DNA of 64,000 bases from contig NZ_JALLGW010000004.1 in NCBI RefSeq assembly GCF_023074835.1, positions 62,001 through 126,000 on the forward strand, read 5' to 3'. Source of the DNA: Halomarina salina. Lineage in GTDB: Archaea; Halobacteriota; Halobacteria; Halobacteriales; Haloarculaceae. How positions within the stretch are numbered: position 1 is the stretch's first letter; each line of letters begins with the position of its first letter. Position numbers and translations under genes: made by a program. The notes under the pieces were generated by a model that did not search any database, was not told where the DNA came from, and saw nothing but the letters and a program-made list of their open reading frames with translations. Shown here piece after piece: positions 26,790 through 34,136 of the stretch.

Positions 26790-26803
26790 GTCTGCGACCC
26801 ATC

Positions 26804-27076
26804 TCACAGACTATCGTGAATAGAGGATTTCACCCGGACAACCATCGCTTGGCTTTCGGCGATTCCGCAACCACAGTTCGGGCAATGTGACGGCTTCGTA
26901 TCGTCTTGATAGCCGTACACACCGCCATCAAATCCGCACTCATCGCAATCGACACGGTACTCGCCCGGAACATCAAGGAGCCGTCTGATGACGTCCTCGT
27001 AGCTTTCTCCTCGTGCTTTCCGTGAGTGCAATTCGTCCGCCAGCTCGTTACTCGCTTGAATCGATGTCCGACCCAT
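26804..27076 (-). CDS. Antitoxin-like N-terminus fused to a zinc ribbon, cassette 9
   Basis: 90 residues. Residues 1-40 (TSIQASNELADELHSRKARGESYEDVIRRLL) match the VapB-like, ribbon-helix-helix style N-terminus common in haloarchaeal antitoxins. Residues 42-75 hold a zinc ribbon: CDECGFDGG, then HCPNCGCG. A DNA- or protein-binding regulator is likely. No toxin gene is adjacent, so it is either an orphan antitoxin or a stand-alone regulator. A palindrome 39-56 nt upstream suggests autoregulation. Confidence 0.8.
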   Translation of the reverse strand: MGRTSIQASNELADELHSRKARGESYEDVIRRLLDVPGEYRVDCDECGFDGGVYGYQDDTKPSHCPNCGCGIAESQAMVVRVKSSIHDSL

Positions 27077-27114
27077 GAGAGCTGCGACGACGGCTATTCG
27101 TAAGTATCTATGGC

Positions 27115-27132
27115 CACTATAGAACTATAGTG
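27115..27132 (-). promoter_or_regulatory. Operator-like palindrome
   Basis: CACTATAG and CTATAGTG form perfect 8-bp arms around an AA centre, 39-56 nt upstream of the antitoxin-like gene's ATG. A ribbon-helix-helix dimer pair could bind here. Confidence 0.6.
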
Positions 27133-27150
27133 ACAGAGCGTGGCTGTATC
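27132..27150 (-). repeat. Island repeat 10a, partial and inverted
   Basis: The minus strand reads GATACAGCCACGCTCTGTC, the outer arm and spacer of a left core. It abuts repeat 10b head to head. Confidence 0.75.
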
Positions 27151-27213
27151 GTTAGACCCACGCTCTGCGCCTCTCGAACGGGCTGAGTGAGCGACGCGTG
27201 CCGCGAGGCTAAC
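27151..27213 (+). repeat. Island repeat 10b, full 63 bp
   Basis: Outer arms GTTAGACCC and GAGGCTAAC, spacers ACGCTCT and GTGCCGC, inner arms GCGCCTCTC and GAGCGACGC. Confidence 0.93.
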
Positions 27214-27273
27214 AGTGAGCACTCAACTATCACGTCGAATGAATCTTGTACATTCGGAAATTTTAATGAATCA

Positions 27274-28677
27274 ATGACCCTCCGTATCCTACACTACGCC
27301 GACGTTGAGAACGCCTATGACGATGCCAGCGGAATTGGACGGCTCGCTGGCCTCATCAAAGAGTTGCGTGATGAGGAGACCATCATCTGTGGCTCCGGTG
27401 ATAATACCGGACCCGGCGTCCTCTCGGTCGTCACCAAAGGACGGCAGGCACTCGATTTCTTCGAGGCAGTCGACCCCGATGCTGAGACTTTCGGCAACCA
27501 CGACTTCGACCACGGTCCCGAACACCTACTGAAGCTCGTCGACGAATCCCCTCAGCCATGGGTGTGTGCGAATGCGTTTCGAAACGGCGACCGATTCGCG
27601 GGTACGCAGGGTGCCGTCCCATGGACCATCATAGAGGCAGGCAACACACGAGTGGGCATCATCGGGGTTGCACATCCCGAGACTGTCGGCATCAACCCGT
27701 ATGCGGGTGATGTCGAGTTTACCGACCCCGTCCCAGCCGTTGAGGAAGGGATTAGCACCCTCAGTGGGCGTGGTGTCGACCGACTCATCGTCCTGTCACA
27801 CCTCGGCGACGATACCGACCTCGCCCGAGCGGTTGATGCTGACGTCATTCTCGGTGGGCACGACCACGACCGACTTGTCGACTGTGTCGCTGGGACGCTC
27901 GTCTGTCGGCCGGGTGGCAACGGTCGATTCGTACTCGAAGTGTCGTTCGAGGGAGAAGCCCCGACAGCTACACATCACTCGGTAGCTGATGGTCCACCGG
28001 ATACCGAGGTAGCAACCGCGCTCCGCAATCGAGCGGAGGCAGCAGGACTCATGGATGTCGTCGGCACTGCCGAGACGCCAGTGGTGTGCGACATGATGGC
28101 CTCGAAACGGGGTGAGAGCAGATTGGGCAATCTCGTCACTGACGCCTTTCGGACTACAGCAGACGCGGACATTGCGGTGTTCGCCGCGGGTGGGTTCCGC
28201 CGCCGACCGCCGTTTGAAGGGACCGTCACAGCGTTCGACCTCGTAGGTGTCATGCCCTTCGACCGAGAGTTGGTCTCACTACGTGTTGATGGCGAAACGC
28301 TGTGTGATGTCTTTCGACAGCTCGCGCTCGCTCACTTCGACGACGCGCCTCACTGGTTCTTCGGCCACGTCAGTGGAGCGAGTATAGTGTGGGATGATGT
28401 GGCGAACGAACTTCGGTCCGCCCACGTGAACGGAGGTCCCATCGAATCGACCAAGCAGTACGATATCGCGACGACCGAGTTCCTCGTTGAGAACGACACG
28501 CTGTTCCCTGCATTCAGGCCGGACGATGTCGTCGAAGCGTATGGTCTCGTGTACGAGGTACTCGTGGAGTATGTCCGTACAGTAGGTCTCAACCCACGGC
28601 TGGAGGGGCGGATTCAACGACCGACCCTCGACCCGGAAACAGTTCCCGACCGGGACTGGCCATTCAGCCCCGAGTGA
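27274..28677 (+). CDS. 5'-nucleotidase/metallophosphatase family protein, cassette 10
   Basis: 467 residues from the ATG at 27274. The metallophosphatase domain shows LHYADVENAYDD near residue 4 (the usual D-x-H is altered to ADVEN), GSGDNTGPG, GNHDFDHG near 82, VLSHLGDD near 182 and GGHDHD near 200. The C-terminal 5'-nucleotidase domain has RGESRLGNLVTDAFR near 285. Relatives dephosphorylate nucleotides outside the cell, but no signal peptide is visible here. The altered first metal motif should be checked before assuming activity. The TGA stop lies at the start of repeat 11. Confidence 0.88.
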   Translation: MTLRILHYADVENAYDDASGIGRLAGLIKELRDEETIICGSGDNTGPGVLSVVTKGRQALDFFEAVDPDAETFGNHDFDHGPEHLLKLVDESPQPWVCANAFRNGDRFAGTQGAVPWTIIEAGNTRVGIIGVAHPETVGINPYAGDVEFTDPVPAVEEGISTLSGRGVDRLIVLSHLGDDTDLARAVDADVILGGHDHDRLVDCVAGTLVCRPGGNGRFVLEVSFEGEAPTATHHSVADGPPDTEVATALRNRAEAAGLMDVVGTAETPVVCDMMASKRGESRLGNLVTDAFRTTADADIAVFAAGGFRRRPPFEGTVTAFDLVGVMPFDRELVSLRVDGETLCDVFRQLALAHFDDAPHWFFGHVSGASIVWDDVANELRSAHVNGGPIESTKQYDIATTEFLVENDTLFPAFRPDDVVEAYGLVYEVLVEYVRTVGLNPRLEGRIQRPTLDPETVPDRDWPFSPE

Positions 28678-28737
28678 TTCACCACGTTCCCAGTCTATCG
28701 AACGGGCCGAGTGAGCGACGCGTGCGGTGGGGCCTAC
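28676..28737 (+). repeat. Island repeat 11, degenerate
   Basis: The centre and right inner arm (GAACGGGCCGAGT, GAGCGACGC) match the consensus exactly. The outer arms (GATTCACC, GGGGCCTAC) and spacers (ACGTTCC, GTGCGGT) have drifted. Confidence 0.85.
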
Positions 28738-28777
28738 GGCACGTAGCACTAAACACAGCCCAGCTGATAAGTCTGGT

Positions 28778-29362
28778 ATGGACGCGCTCTCCCTCTACGA
28801 CGAATTGCAAGCTATCGCTCGTGAAGGGCTCTACTACGCCGACGACCCGTACGATGAGGAACGGTACGAGCGAATCCTCGAACTCGCCTCAGAGGGGTAT
28901 GGCGAGGCGCTCGAATTGCCAGCAAATCACGTTCAGGAAGAACTCACCGACGGCCTCGCTGTCCTGACCCCGTTTGTCGGGGTGAAGTGCGGCATCTTCG
29001 ACGAACAGGGTCGGGCACTGATGATGAAGCGAGCCGACACGGGGGAGTGGGATATGCCGGGTGGAGCCGTGGACACGATGGAGTCGCCAGACGAGACCGC
29101 CGTCCGCGAGACGAGTGAAGAAACTGCTCTCGACGTTCGTGTCATCCAGCATGTCGGCGTCTACTACGTCCCCCCGAACAAGGCCGACCCCCATTCGAGT
29201 GTCATTCTTACGTATCTCTGCGAGCGAACTGGTGGCGACCTCACACTGTCCCATGAGGGGACTCAGCTGGAGTACGTAGACCCGACAACAAACGACAGAC
29301 CATGGAGTCTGAGCACCGATGAGTGGGCGCTGGACCTTCGCTCAGCAAATGCCGGGCGATAG
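28778..29362 (+). CDS. NUDIX hydrolase with N-terminal extension, cassette 11
   Basis: 194 residues. Residues 1-60 form the helical N-terminal domain found in ADP-ribose or CDP-choline-type NUDIX proteins (LYDELQAIAREGLYY). The NUDIX box lies at about 92-114: GGAVDTMESPDE, then VRETSEETALDV, with REUxEE intact but Ala in place of the final Gly. It would cleave a nucleoside diphosphate linked to another moiety. ATG at 28778 gives the natural domain start. The TAG stop is inside repeat 12. Confidence 0.9.
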   Translation: MDALSLYDELQAIAREGLYYADDPYDEERYERILELASEGYGEALELPANHVQEELTDGLAVLTPFVGVKCGIFDEQGRALMMKRADTGEWDMPGGAVDTMESPDETAVRETSEETALDVRVIQHVGVYYVPPNKADPHSSVILTYLCERTGGDLTLSHEGTQLEYVDPTTNDRPWSLSTDEWALDLRSANAGR

Positions 29363-29420
29363 ACCCACGCTCTACATCTCTCAAACGGACCGAGCGAGAG
29401 ATGCGTACCGTGTAGGAAAC
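29358..29420 (+). repeat. Island repeat 12, 63 bp with drifted right core
   Basis: Arm GATAGACCC, spacer ACGCTCT, inner arms ACATCTCTC and GAGAGATGC, then a changed spacer GTACCGT and arm GTAGGAAAC. Confidence 0.88.
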
Positions 29421-29492
29421 GAAGGGCTGTGCTCAGTCACCGTCTCGTAATGGCTGGAAGCACTCAATGAGTCTTCTGTGAGTGCCTTGAGG

Positions 29493-29687
29493 TCAGCTTC
29501 GCACAAGCCGGTAGGTGACTCCCACTGCGACGACAGCGGCGACGAGGCCGACTATGAACGCAACCGGTTGATTGGCGAACGACTCTCCCCATCGCCAGTC
29601 GAGGAAGATGCGCCCACCAATAGCCACGATGACGAAGGCAATTCCGACTACTGTCCCGAGCGTCGAAGTGTCGCGTCGGAGGACCAT
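29493..29687 (-). CDS. Small two-helix membrane protein, cassette 12
   Basis: 64 residues from MVLRRDTSTLG. Two hydrophobic segments lie at about residues 11-25 and 38-57, joined by a Trp-rich loop (LDWRWGESFANQ). No family is recognised. It is divergent from the regulator at 29801, with 113 bp between starts and no repeat between, so it may belong to the same cassette and be controlled by that regulator. Confidence 0.6.
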   Translation of the reverse strand: MVLRRDTSTLGTVVGIAFVIVAIGGRIFLDWRWGESFANQPVAFIVGLVAAVVAVGVTYRLVRS

Positions 29688-29800
29688 GCGAGTGTCACTA
29701 CAGTGGCCCATATTAACAACCCGGGGTCACGATTCCACGGCGTGGAACTGTGTCGTGGCGACTATATCTCGTCCGATAGATTGCTCTGGTGACGCGTGAA

Positions 29801-30154
29801 ATGGGCACTGAGGACGAAGACGTTCGTGACATCGCGTCTCTCCTCGCAGATGAATGTACACAGACGATACTCACCGAAACCGTTACTGAGCCGATGTCAG
29901 CGAGGGAACTGAGCGACGTCTGCGACGTCTCCCCCCAGACGATTTATCGCCGATTGGACGGGCTTCTCGACCACGGCCTCGTAGAAGCGGAGACGAAACC
30001 AGACGCCGAGGGGCATCACTACAAGGTGTATACAGCGACGCTCGACCGGTTCGTTGTCGAGCTTACTTCGGAAGGACTTGAGCTCTCTATTTCACGCCGA
30101 AATCAGATGGCAGACCGGTTCACACGATTCGTCGACGAGGTTCGGGACCGATGA
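29801..30154 (+). CDS. Winged-helix transcriptional regulator, cassette 12
   Basis: 117 residues. A winged helix-turn-helix of ArsR-like type spans about residues 8-70 (SARELSDVCDVSPQTIYRRL, then GLLDHGLVEAE). The C-terminal helix (MADRFTRFVDEVRD) likely dimerises. The stop overlaps the next gene's start by 4 nt. I recall this HTH plus small membrane protein pair as a common haloarchaeal arrangement, with the membrane protein annotated as DUF7521. It may sense a membrane or envelope state. Confidence 0.82.
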   Translation: MGTEDEDVRDIASLLADECTQTILTETVTEPMSARELSDVCDVSPQTIYRRLDGLLDHGLVEAETKPDAEGHHYKVYTATLDRFVVELTSEGLELSISRRNQMADRFTRFVDEVRDR

Positions 30155-30459
30155 CTCCACTCCAACTTACTCCAGCAGTTCAATCGCACATCGCACTCGT
30201 CCTGACGGTCACCTCCACAGTACTCGGGCTCGCCGTCGGGTACATCGCGTTACGCGGCTACTGGCGGAGTCGCAAACGCCCAATGTTGTTCATCGCGCTC
30301 GGGTTCTTCCTCGTATTCTGGACTCCGGTGTTACTTCTCATCGGTCCATATCTCGTCCCACTCGTTGGGGGGTTCGTCTATGGAATGCTCGGTGAGGTGA
30401 GTCAGATTCTCGGGCTCTTGAGCATCCTCTATGGACTGCGGATGCCACCCTCCCGATAA
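30151..30459 (+). CDS. DUF7521-like membrane protein, cassette 12
   Basis: 102 residues with three hydrophobic helices at about residues 12-34, 46-64 and 68-92, and a basic loop YWRSRKRPM after the first. It is translationally coupled to the winged-helix gene by an ATGA overlap, so the two probably work together. The molecular role is unknown. Repeat 13 follows 18 bp after the stop. Confidence 0.78.
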   Translation: MTPLQLTPAVQSHIALVLTVTSTVLGLAVGYIALRGYWRSRKRPMLFIALGFFLVFWTPVLLLIGPYLVPLVGGFVYGMLGEVSQILGLLSILYGLRMPPSR

Positions 30460-30477
30460 TGCCGACAGTTCTCGACT

Positions 30478-30509
30478 GATAGCCCCACGCTCTACGTCTC
30501 TCGTTCAGG
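30478..30509 (+). repeat. Island repeat 13, left half only
   Basis: Arm GATAGCCCC, spacer ACGCTCT, arm ACGTCTCTC, then the centre breaks off. The stop of the converging methyltransferase gene follows 2 bp later. Confidence 0.85.
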
Positions 30510-30511
30510 TT

Positions 30512-31288
30512 CTACGCTTTCTGTCCGACGAACAGTCCCATCGACTTCTGAATCTCCAATGGGCCGTCGTCGAGGTGGTCATCGGTTCGGTCGGCAAAGT
30601 CGGCGACCTGTTGACCGTCTACCTTCTGAAGCGAGGCGGCATATGCGACAAGCGGTTCGAGCTCCGGGACACGGAGGAACGTATCACGTTCGTACCTGTG
30701 GACAGTGTCGAAGTGGTGGGATAGCTGTTCCCCACCGTTTTCGAGCGTGAACGCTCCCTTGTCGGATGGCTCGTGGTCAGTCGTCGCCATCAGGAGCGCC
30801 CGGAGTTCACGCATGTTCGCCTCACCGTTCGTCGTTGCGAACAGTCGGCCTCCGGGCCGTAACACGCGGTGCATCTCCGAGAGTGCGACGTCACGGTCCG
30901 TGTGGTAGAGCATGTGGTTCGCGACGACAGTGTCAACGCTTTCGTCCGCGTACGGGAGGGACTCTGCGGGTGCCACGCCGACGGTCGCTTCGAGACCTGC
31001 ATCGAGGAGCGACTCACGTGCGTCAGCGGCCATTCCCTCCGAGAAATCGGTTACCAGAAGCCTCCAGTCGTCAGGAATTCGGTCGGCGTTGTCCTGCCAT
31101 AGCTTCGCGGTGCCACAGCCCACCTCGAACAGGTCGGCATCAGCTGGCACGGGGTCGTAGTGGTCGAACACCCACGGCCACCAGTCCCGGTCGGCGACCT
31201 CGTACGTCTCGTGAAGATGAATGCGTGCGCTCAGGTTCGCCCCATCTGCATACTGCTCGGCTAGTACAGCACGGTCACTCTCGTTCAT
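30512..31288 (-). CDS. SAM-dependent methyltransferase, cassette 13
   Basis: 258 residues from MNESDRAVLAEQY. The class I fold is shown by motif I FEVGCGTAKLW near residue 54, VTDFSEGMAADAR near 77, ADESVDTVVANHMLYH near 112 and the post-motif LRPGGRLFATT near 146. The substrate is unknown; relatives methylate small metabolites. Its 3' end abuts the truncated repeat 13, as if the right half of that site was lost when the cassette was inserted or trimmed. Confidence 0.9.
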   Translation of the reverse strand: MNESDRAVLAEQYADGANLSARIHLHETYEVADRDWWPWVFDHYDPVPADADLFEVGCGTAKLWQDNADRIPDDWRLLVTDFSEGMAADARESLLDAGLEATVGVAPAESLPYADESVDTVVANHMLYHTDRDVALSEMHRVLRPGGRLFATTNGEANMRELRALLMATTDHEPSDKGAFTLENGGEQLSHHFDTVHRYERDTFLRVPELEPLVAYAASLQKVDGQQVADFADRTDDHLDDGPLEIQKSMGLFVGQKA

Positions 31289-31331
31289 GATTGCTCTCTC
31301 GTCTACCGTGTGAAAAATGGACTCCCGAGCT

Positions 31332-31394
31332 GATACACTCACGCTCTAAGTCTATCGAATGGGTGGAGTGAGCGATGCGTGCGACGAGTCTAAC
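31332..31394 (+). repeat. Island repeat 14, full 63 bp
   Basis: Outer arms GATACACTC and GAGTCTAAC, spacers ACGCTCT and GTGCGAC, inner arms AAGTCTATC and GAGCGATGC. Confidence 0.93.
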
Positions 31395-31438
31395 GGTTGA
31401 CCGCAACACTTGTCAGTCATTACTACTCACCAGTGCTC

Positions 31439-31897
31439 ATGTCCTCCTCTTCTCTCGCTCTCGCCGTCTACCTCCAGAGTTCGTCGTTCACTGGCTACCA
31501 GTCGGTAGAGACAGGCGTTCTCGTCGCGGCACTCGGTGCTGGACTCTTCAGCCTCGTTACGACGGCGCTGTTCGTCCTGCCACAACTTGAAATCGAGAAG
31601 GGAATCGTAGGAGCCGTCGCCGTGGCTGCATTCTTTGCATTGGTTCTCTTCGGCTTCGCGTTCGTCCCGGCAGTGCTGTTCTGTACGATGGGTCTCATGA
31701 CACCACTCGCGCTGTGGCTGGTGGTTGCAGGCGGATACACCATCCACGGATGGAGTCTTCCCGGAGAAGGTCAGACGTTGGTTGGATTCGTCGTCGTGGT
31801 TCCAGTAATACTCGCTGTCCTCCTCGTCGCTGGTGGCATCGAATACGGCGTCCGAGTGTGGCTGAACCTTGCCCCACCGTCAGTGCCGTTCCTCTGA
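31439..31897 (+). CDS. Integral membrane protein, cassette 14
   Basis: 152 residues from the ATG at 31439; a TTG at 31397 is possible but lies right after the repeat. Four to five hydrophobic segments are visible at about residues 3-14, 27-45, 55-75, 78-100 and 118-138. Charged residues are very few, as in small multi-spanning proteins. No known family. The TGA stop is 1 bp before repeat 15. Confidence 0.7.
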   Translation: MSSSSLALAVYLQSSSFTGYQSVETGVLVAALGAGLFSLVTTALFVLPQLEIEKGIVGAVAVAAFFALVLFGFAFVPAVLFCTMGLMTPLALWLVVAGGYTIHGWSLPGEGQTLVGFVVVVPVILAVLLVAGGIEYGVRVWLNLAPPSVPFL

Positions 31898-31898
31898 C

Positions 31899-31961
31899 GA
31901 TACACTCACGCTCTGAGTGTATCGAACGGCCCAAGTGAGCGACGCGTGCCGCGAGTGTATC
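31899..31961 (+). repeat. Island repeat 15, full 63 bp
   Basis: Outer arms GATACACTC and GAGTGTATC, spacers ACGCTCT and GTGCCGC, inner arms GAGTGTATC and GAGCGACGC. The left core is a near-perfect inverted repeat. Confidence 0.94.
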
Positions 31962-32006
31962 AGTCCAATTTCGAGTTAGCAGAAGATACTTGCTCGCCAA
32001 TAGGTA

Positions 32007-32546
32007 ATGTTCCGTATGAAACGCCGTGCCCTCCTTGCCCTCTCTGGGGCTGCTCTCAGCAGCCTCGCGGGCTGTTCCGACGCAATCCCATTCGGTTCTG
32101 ATGGGGCAGCAGATGCGACGACCGTCGAGCAACCGGGCTGTTCATCGTATAAGGTCGACCAGATAGTGAAACCCTCCGAGGAGACGTTGGGGGTCAATTA
32201 CGAGGTGTCTGGGGAGCTTTCTGGCGATACCGACAGCTGGGAGGAGACGATTTCGCTGCAAAACACTGGGCGCTCACCAGTAGTCCTCACTGGCGACGGA
32301 GTTTTGTTCGAGACGGCCCGGAAGTACACGTTCAGCGAGTTCACGCTTATCCCGAGCGCGGAGGTCACGTTCATCACGTTCGGTGACCCGTCAGCATCAA
32401 CCGCGACATCTTGTCCCAAATACGACTATGTACGTCGGATAGACCTTGAGGAACCTCTGTTACAGGACCAAACAGCACGCGTCGCGTTCTTAGAACTGGA
32501 TGGAGGGCACTTGTTTGACACAGAGATTGAATTGCCCAGTTCGTAA
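32007..32546 (+). CDS. Tat-type lipoprotein with a lamin-tail-like domain, cassette 15
   Basis: 179 residues starting MFRMKRRALLALSGAALSSLAGCSD, with twin Arg and the lipobox Cys at residue 23. The signal region is close, in DNA as well, to that of the cassette 1 lipoprotein (MKRRALLAL). The C-terminal part has the strand pattern of lamin-tail domains (SLQNTGRSPVVLTGDGV, then FTLIPSAEVTFITFG), which haloarchaea often export; the match is suggestive only. It is the last gene before the right terminal repeat. Confidence 0.76.
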   Translation: MFRMKRRALLALSGAALSSLAGCSDAIPFGSDGAADATTVEQPGCSSYKVDQIVKPSEETLGVNYEVSGELSGDTDSWEETISLQNTGRSPVVLTGDGVLFETARKYTFSEFTLIPSAEVTFITFGDPSASTATSCPKYDYVRRIDLEEPLLQDQTARVAFLELDGGHLFDTEIELPSS

Positions 32547-32591
32547 TGGTGCACACCCTCTACTCTGACTTGTAGTCGGGTCGGCCTATTC

Positions 32592-32639
32592 GATAGACTC
32601 ACGCTCTGTGTCTAACAAAACCGGCAAACGATGCACGCC
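32592..32639 (+). repeat. Island repeat 16, right terminal variant
   Basis: Arm GATAGACTC, spacer ACGCTCT, arm GTGTCTAAC, then CGGCAAACGATGCACGCC. It pairs with repeat 1 in inverted orientation; the similarity extends a few bases outward (CAGTGA). Confidence 0.92.
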
Positions 32640-32731
32640 ACCAGTGATCAGTGCGAAAGCCCGGCGGCCGTGGCCGCCCGGACCGTGGAGGTGGGTGGGG
32701 CGGTGGCTCGCGAAAAAAGAGCGCGACCGGC

Positions 32732-33583
32732 TTACGCCCACCAGCGCCCGCGCTCGGGGAAGACGATTCGACTCCATCCCGTCGCGACGAGCGAACACCG
32801 ACCACGGTGCCAGCTCTTTTTGACGTTACAGAGGCGCACCACCTCACCCTCCGCGACGACGGGCTGATTCGAACGCTCCCAGACAGTGAACTTCGTTACC
32901 GCGCTCTTGTCGGCAATCAACCCGACCTGCTGGATGTTCGGCGTCGAGGGCTCCCACAGTTCGACGATCTCGCCTTCCACCGTCACCTCACCCACTGGGA
33001 CCTCGGGCACCTCTGCGATGGGCACGATGACCCCTGAGATGCGCTTCTCATCCTCGATCGTCTTGAGGACGGCACTCCCCACGTCTTCGCCACTGACGAC
33101 TCGCTCTGCAATCCGCCGCGCCACGACCGCTCGACTCTCACCGCCGCGCATCCGTTGATGGACGCGACTCGCCTGCCGATTCACCACGCCGAGCTCCGCG
33201 CTCGTCAAGTCTTCTTGGGGATGCATACGTTCCTCTCGCACTCGCCCACACGTCTCTTCAACCACCGCTCGCGTCCGCTCTGCGCGTCCTTCTTGCGTGC
33301 CGAACGTCGCCTGGGCGCTGATATGCGCCAACTCTTCCTCCCGCGCCCGGATGCACTCCTCCTGTTCGAGGGTCACGCCGTAGATCCGCTCCTCACCAGT
33401 GTCGACCATCCCGTCCGGGTGGTTCACGTCCACCTTTGCCTGGATCTCTTGTTCGACGGAGGCTCGGAGTTCTGGTGTCTCCTCGACCACATCAAAGCCG
33501 TCCTCGTCGACTTGCTCATCCGTCTGTTCGACGCCCTGTTCATCGACCGAAACCTCATTACTGAATACGTTCCTAGTTGCCAT
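32732..33583 (-). CDS. RPA-like OB-fold single-stranded DNA-binding protein
   Basis: 283 residues from MATRNVFSNEVSVDEQGV at 33583; the frame runs on upstream through GC-rich noncoding DNA. The N-terminal half is acidic and helical with a coiled-coil-like stretch (EQEECIRAREEELAH). Residues 185-275 form an OB-fold (EVTVEGEIVELWEPST, then VTKFTVWERSNQP, EGEVVRLCNVKKS, IVFPERGRWW). Haloarchaeal plasmids often carry such short RPA relatives. It probably protects single-stranded DNA during conjugation or repair. Confidence 0.8.
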   Translation of the reverse strand: MATRNVFSNEVSVDEQGVEQTDEQVDEDGFDVVEETPELRASVEQEIQAKVDVNHPDGMVDTGEERIYGVTLEQEECIRAREEELAHISAQATFGTQEGRAERTRAVVEETCGRVREERMHPQEDLTSAELGVVNRQASRVHQRMRGGESRAVVARRIAERVVSGEDVGSAVLKTIEDEKRISGVIVPIAEVPEVPVGEVTVEGEIVELWEPSTPNIQQVGLIADKSAVTKFTVWERSNQPVVAEGEVVRLCNVKKSWHRGRCSLVATGWSRIVFPERGRWWA

Positions 33584-34136
33584 TGCAGACTCTGAAGGCG
33601 CTCTCTGAGCGTCCGACACTGCGGTGCTACTACATCGCAGTTTTCCATACACGACGACCCGACCAGTCACGACTGCGCGCTCGCTCGCGCCTTCGCGAGC
33701 GCCCCCGGGCGCGAGCGAGCGCGCTCTGCGGTGACCGGCACCCCAGAGCACCGCGCGGCGTCCGCCCGGAGCGAGCGGCCAGCGGAGTATGCGTCGCGGG
33801 GGGAGCGCAGTGACCCCCCGACGGATACCCGCTGGCGTCGAGGGCACACGCCCGGAATGGTGAGCGACGAACGGAGCGAACCACATGCCCGGACTGGTTG
33901 GTCGCGAGCGAACCGCGGGCCCGAGCACAGCGAGGGACCGCAGCGGAGGGCGGCACGCGCCGAGTGGGGCGGGCCGAACTGCGACTCACCGGACACCTCT
34001 CCACCTCGCCAGGGGGTCGTGAGGCTCTATCAGCAGGCGTTGGTCATCGAACCGAATCCAAACCAAATCTGAACCTGACTCGCACCGTCTAGACGAACGT
34101 AGTGAAATTCTCTCTGGGCGGAAAGTATTAGTAGAT
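33584..34136. other. GC-rich noncoding region
   Basis: No gene is supported; the open frames are Arg/Ala/Pro-rich and lack haloarchaeal acidity. It contains a 17-bp perfect hairpin at 33675-33724 and short phrases (CACACGCCCGGAATGG at 33847-33862 and GGGCGGGCCG near 33965) that recur at 45602-45672. This suggests a repeated noncoding module of the element. Confidence 0.55.
33675..33724. repeat. Perfect 17-bp inverted repeat (hairpin)
   Basis: Arms GCGCGCTCGCTCGCGCC and GGCGCGAGCGAGCGCGC are separated by 16 bp. It lies about 90 bp upstream of the RPA-like gene. It could be a terminator or a protein-binding hairpin. Confidence 0.75.

Larger units (their letters stand above)
21518..32639. mobile_element. 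Integron-like gene-cassette island bounded by inverted end repeats
   Basis: 17 genes are separated by 17 copies or part-copies of one repeat family, which I saw nowhere else in the window. Both outer ends carry a 48-bp variant in inverted orientation to each other, sharing GGCGTGCATCGTTTGCCG or its complement. Internal full copies are 61-63 bp imperfect palindromes with two near-invariant 7-bp spacers, ACGCTCT and GTGCCGC, each flanked by 9-bp inverted arms. This is the geometry of tyrosine-recombinase core sites. Genes are on both strands, and most have a TATA-like box of their own. No recombinase gene is present, so the enzyme must be elsewhere. Confidence 0.85.

Noticed and set aside
22859-32616. 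Canonical integron attC sites
   Set aside because: attC runs from RYYYAAC to GTTRRRY. Here the outer boxes run from GTTRRRY-like or GATASAC to RYYYAAC-like, the opposite polarity, and no intI gene is in the window. The similarity is architectural only.
21541-32616. Repeats as simple bidirectional terminators
   Set aside because: There is no poly-T run, the spacers ACGCTCT and GTGCCGC are more constant than pairing requires, and repeats also occur upstream of starts and between divergent units. A secondary terminator role is not excluded.
21518-32639. CRISPR array
   Set aside because: Repeats are 0.2-1.6 kb apart, separated by genes, palindromic and variable; no cas genes are present.
33630-34072. 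Open frames in the GC-rich region before 34136
   Set aside because: Composition is Arg/Ala/Pro-rich without acidic residues and no family pattern is seen; treated as noncoding.
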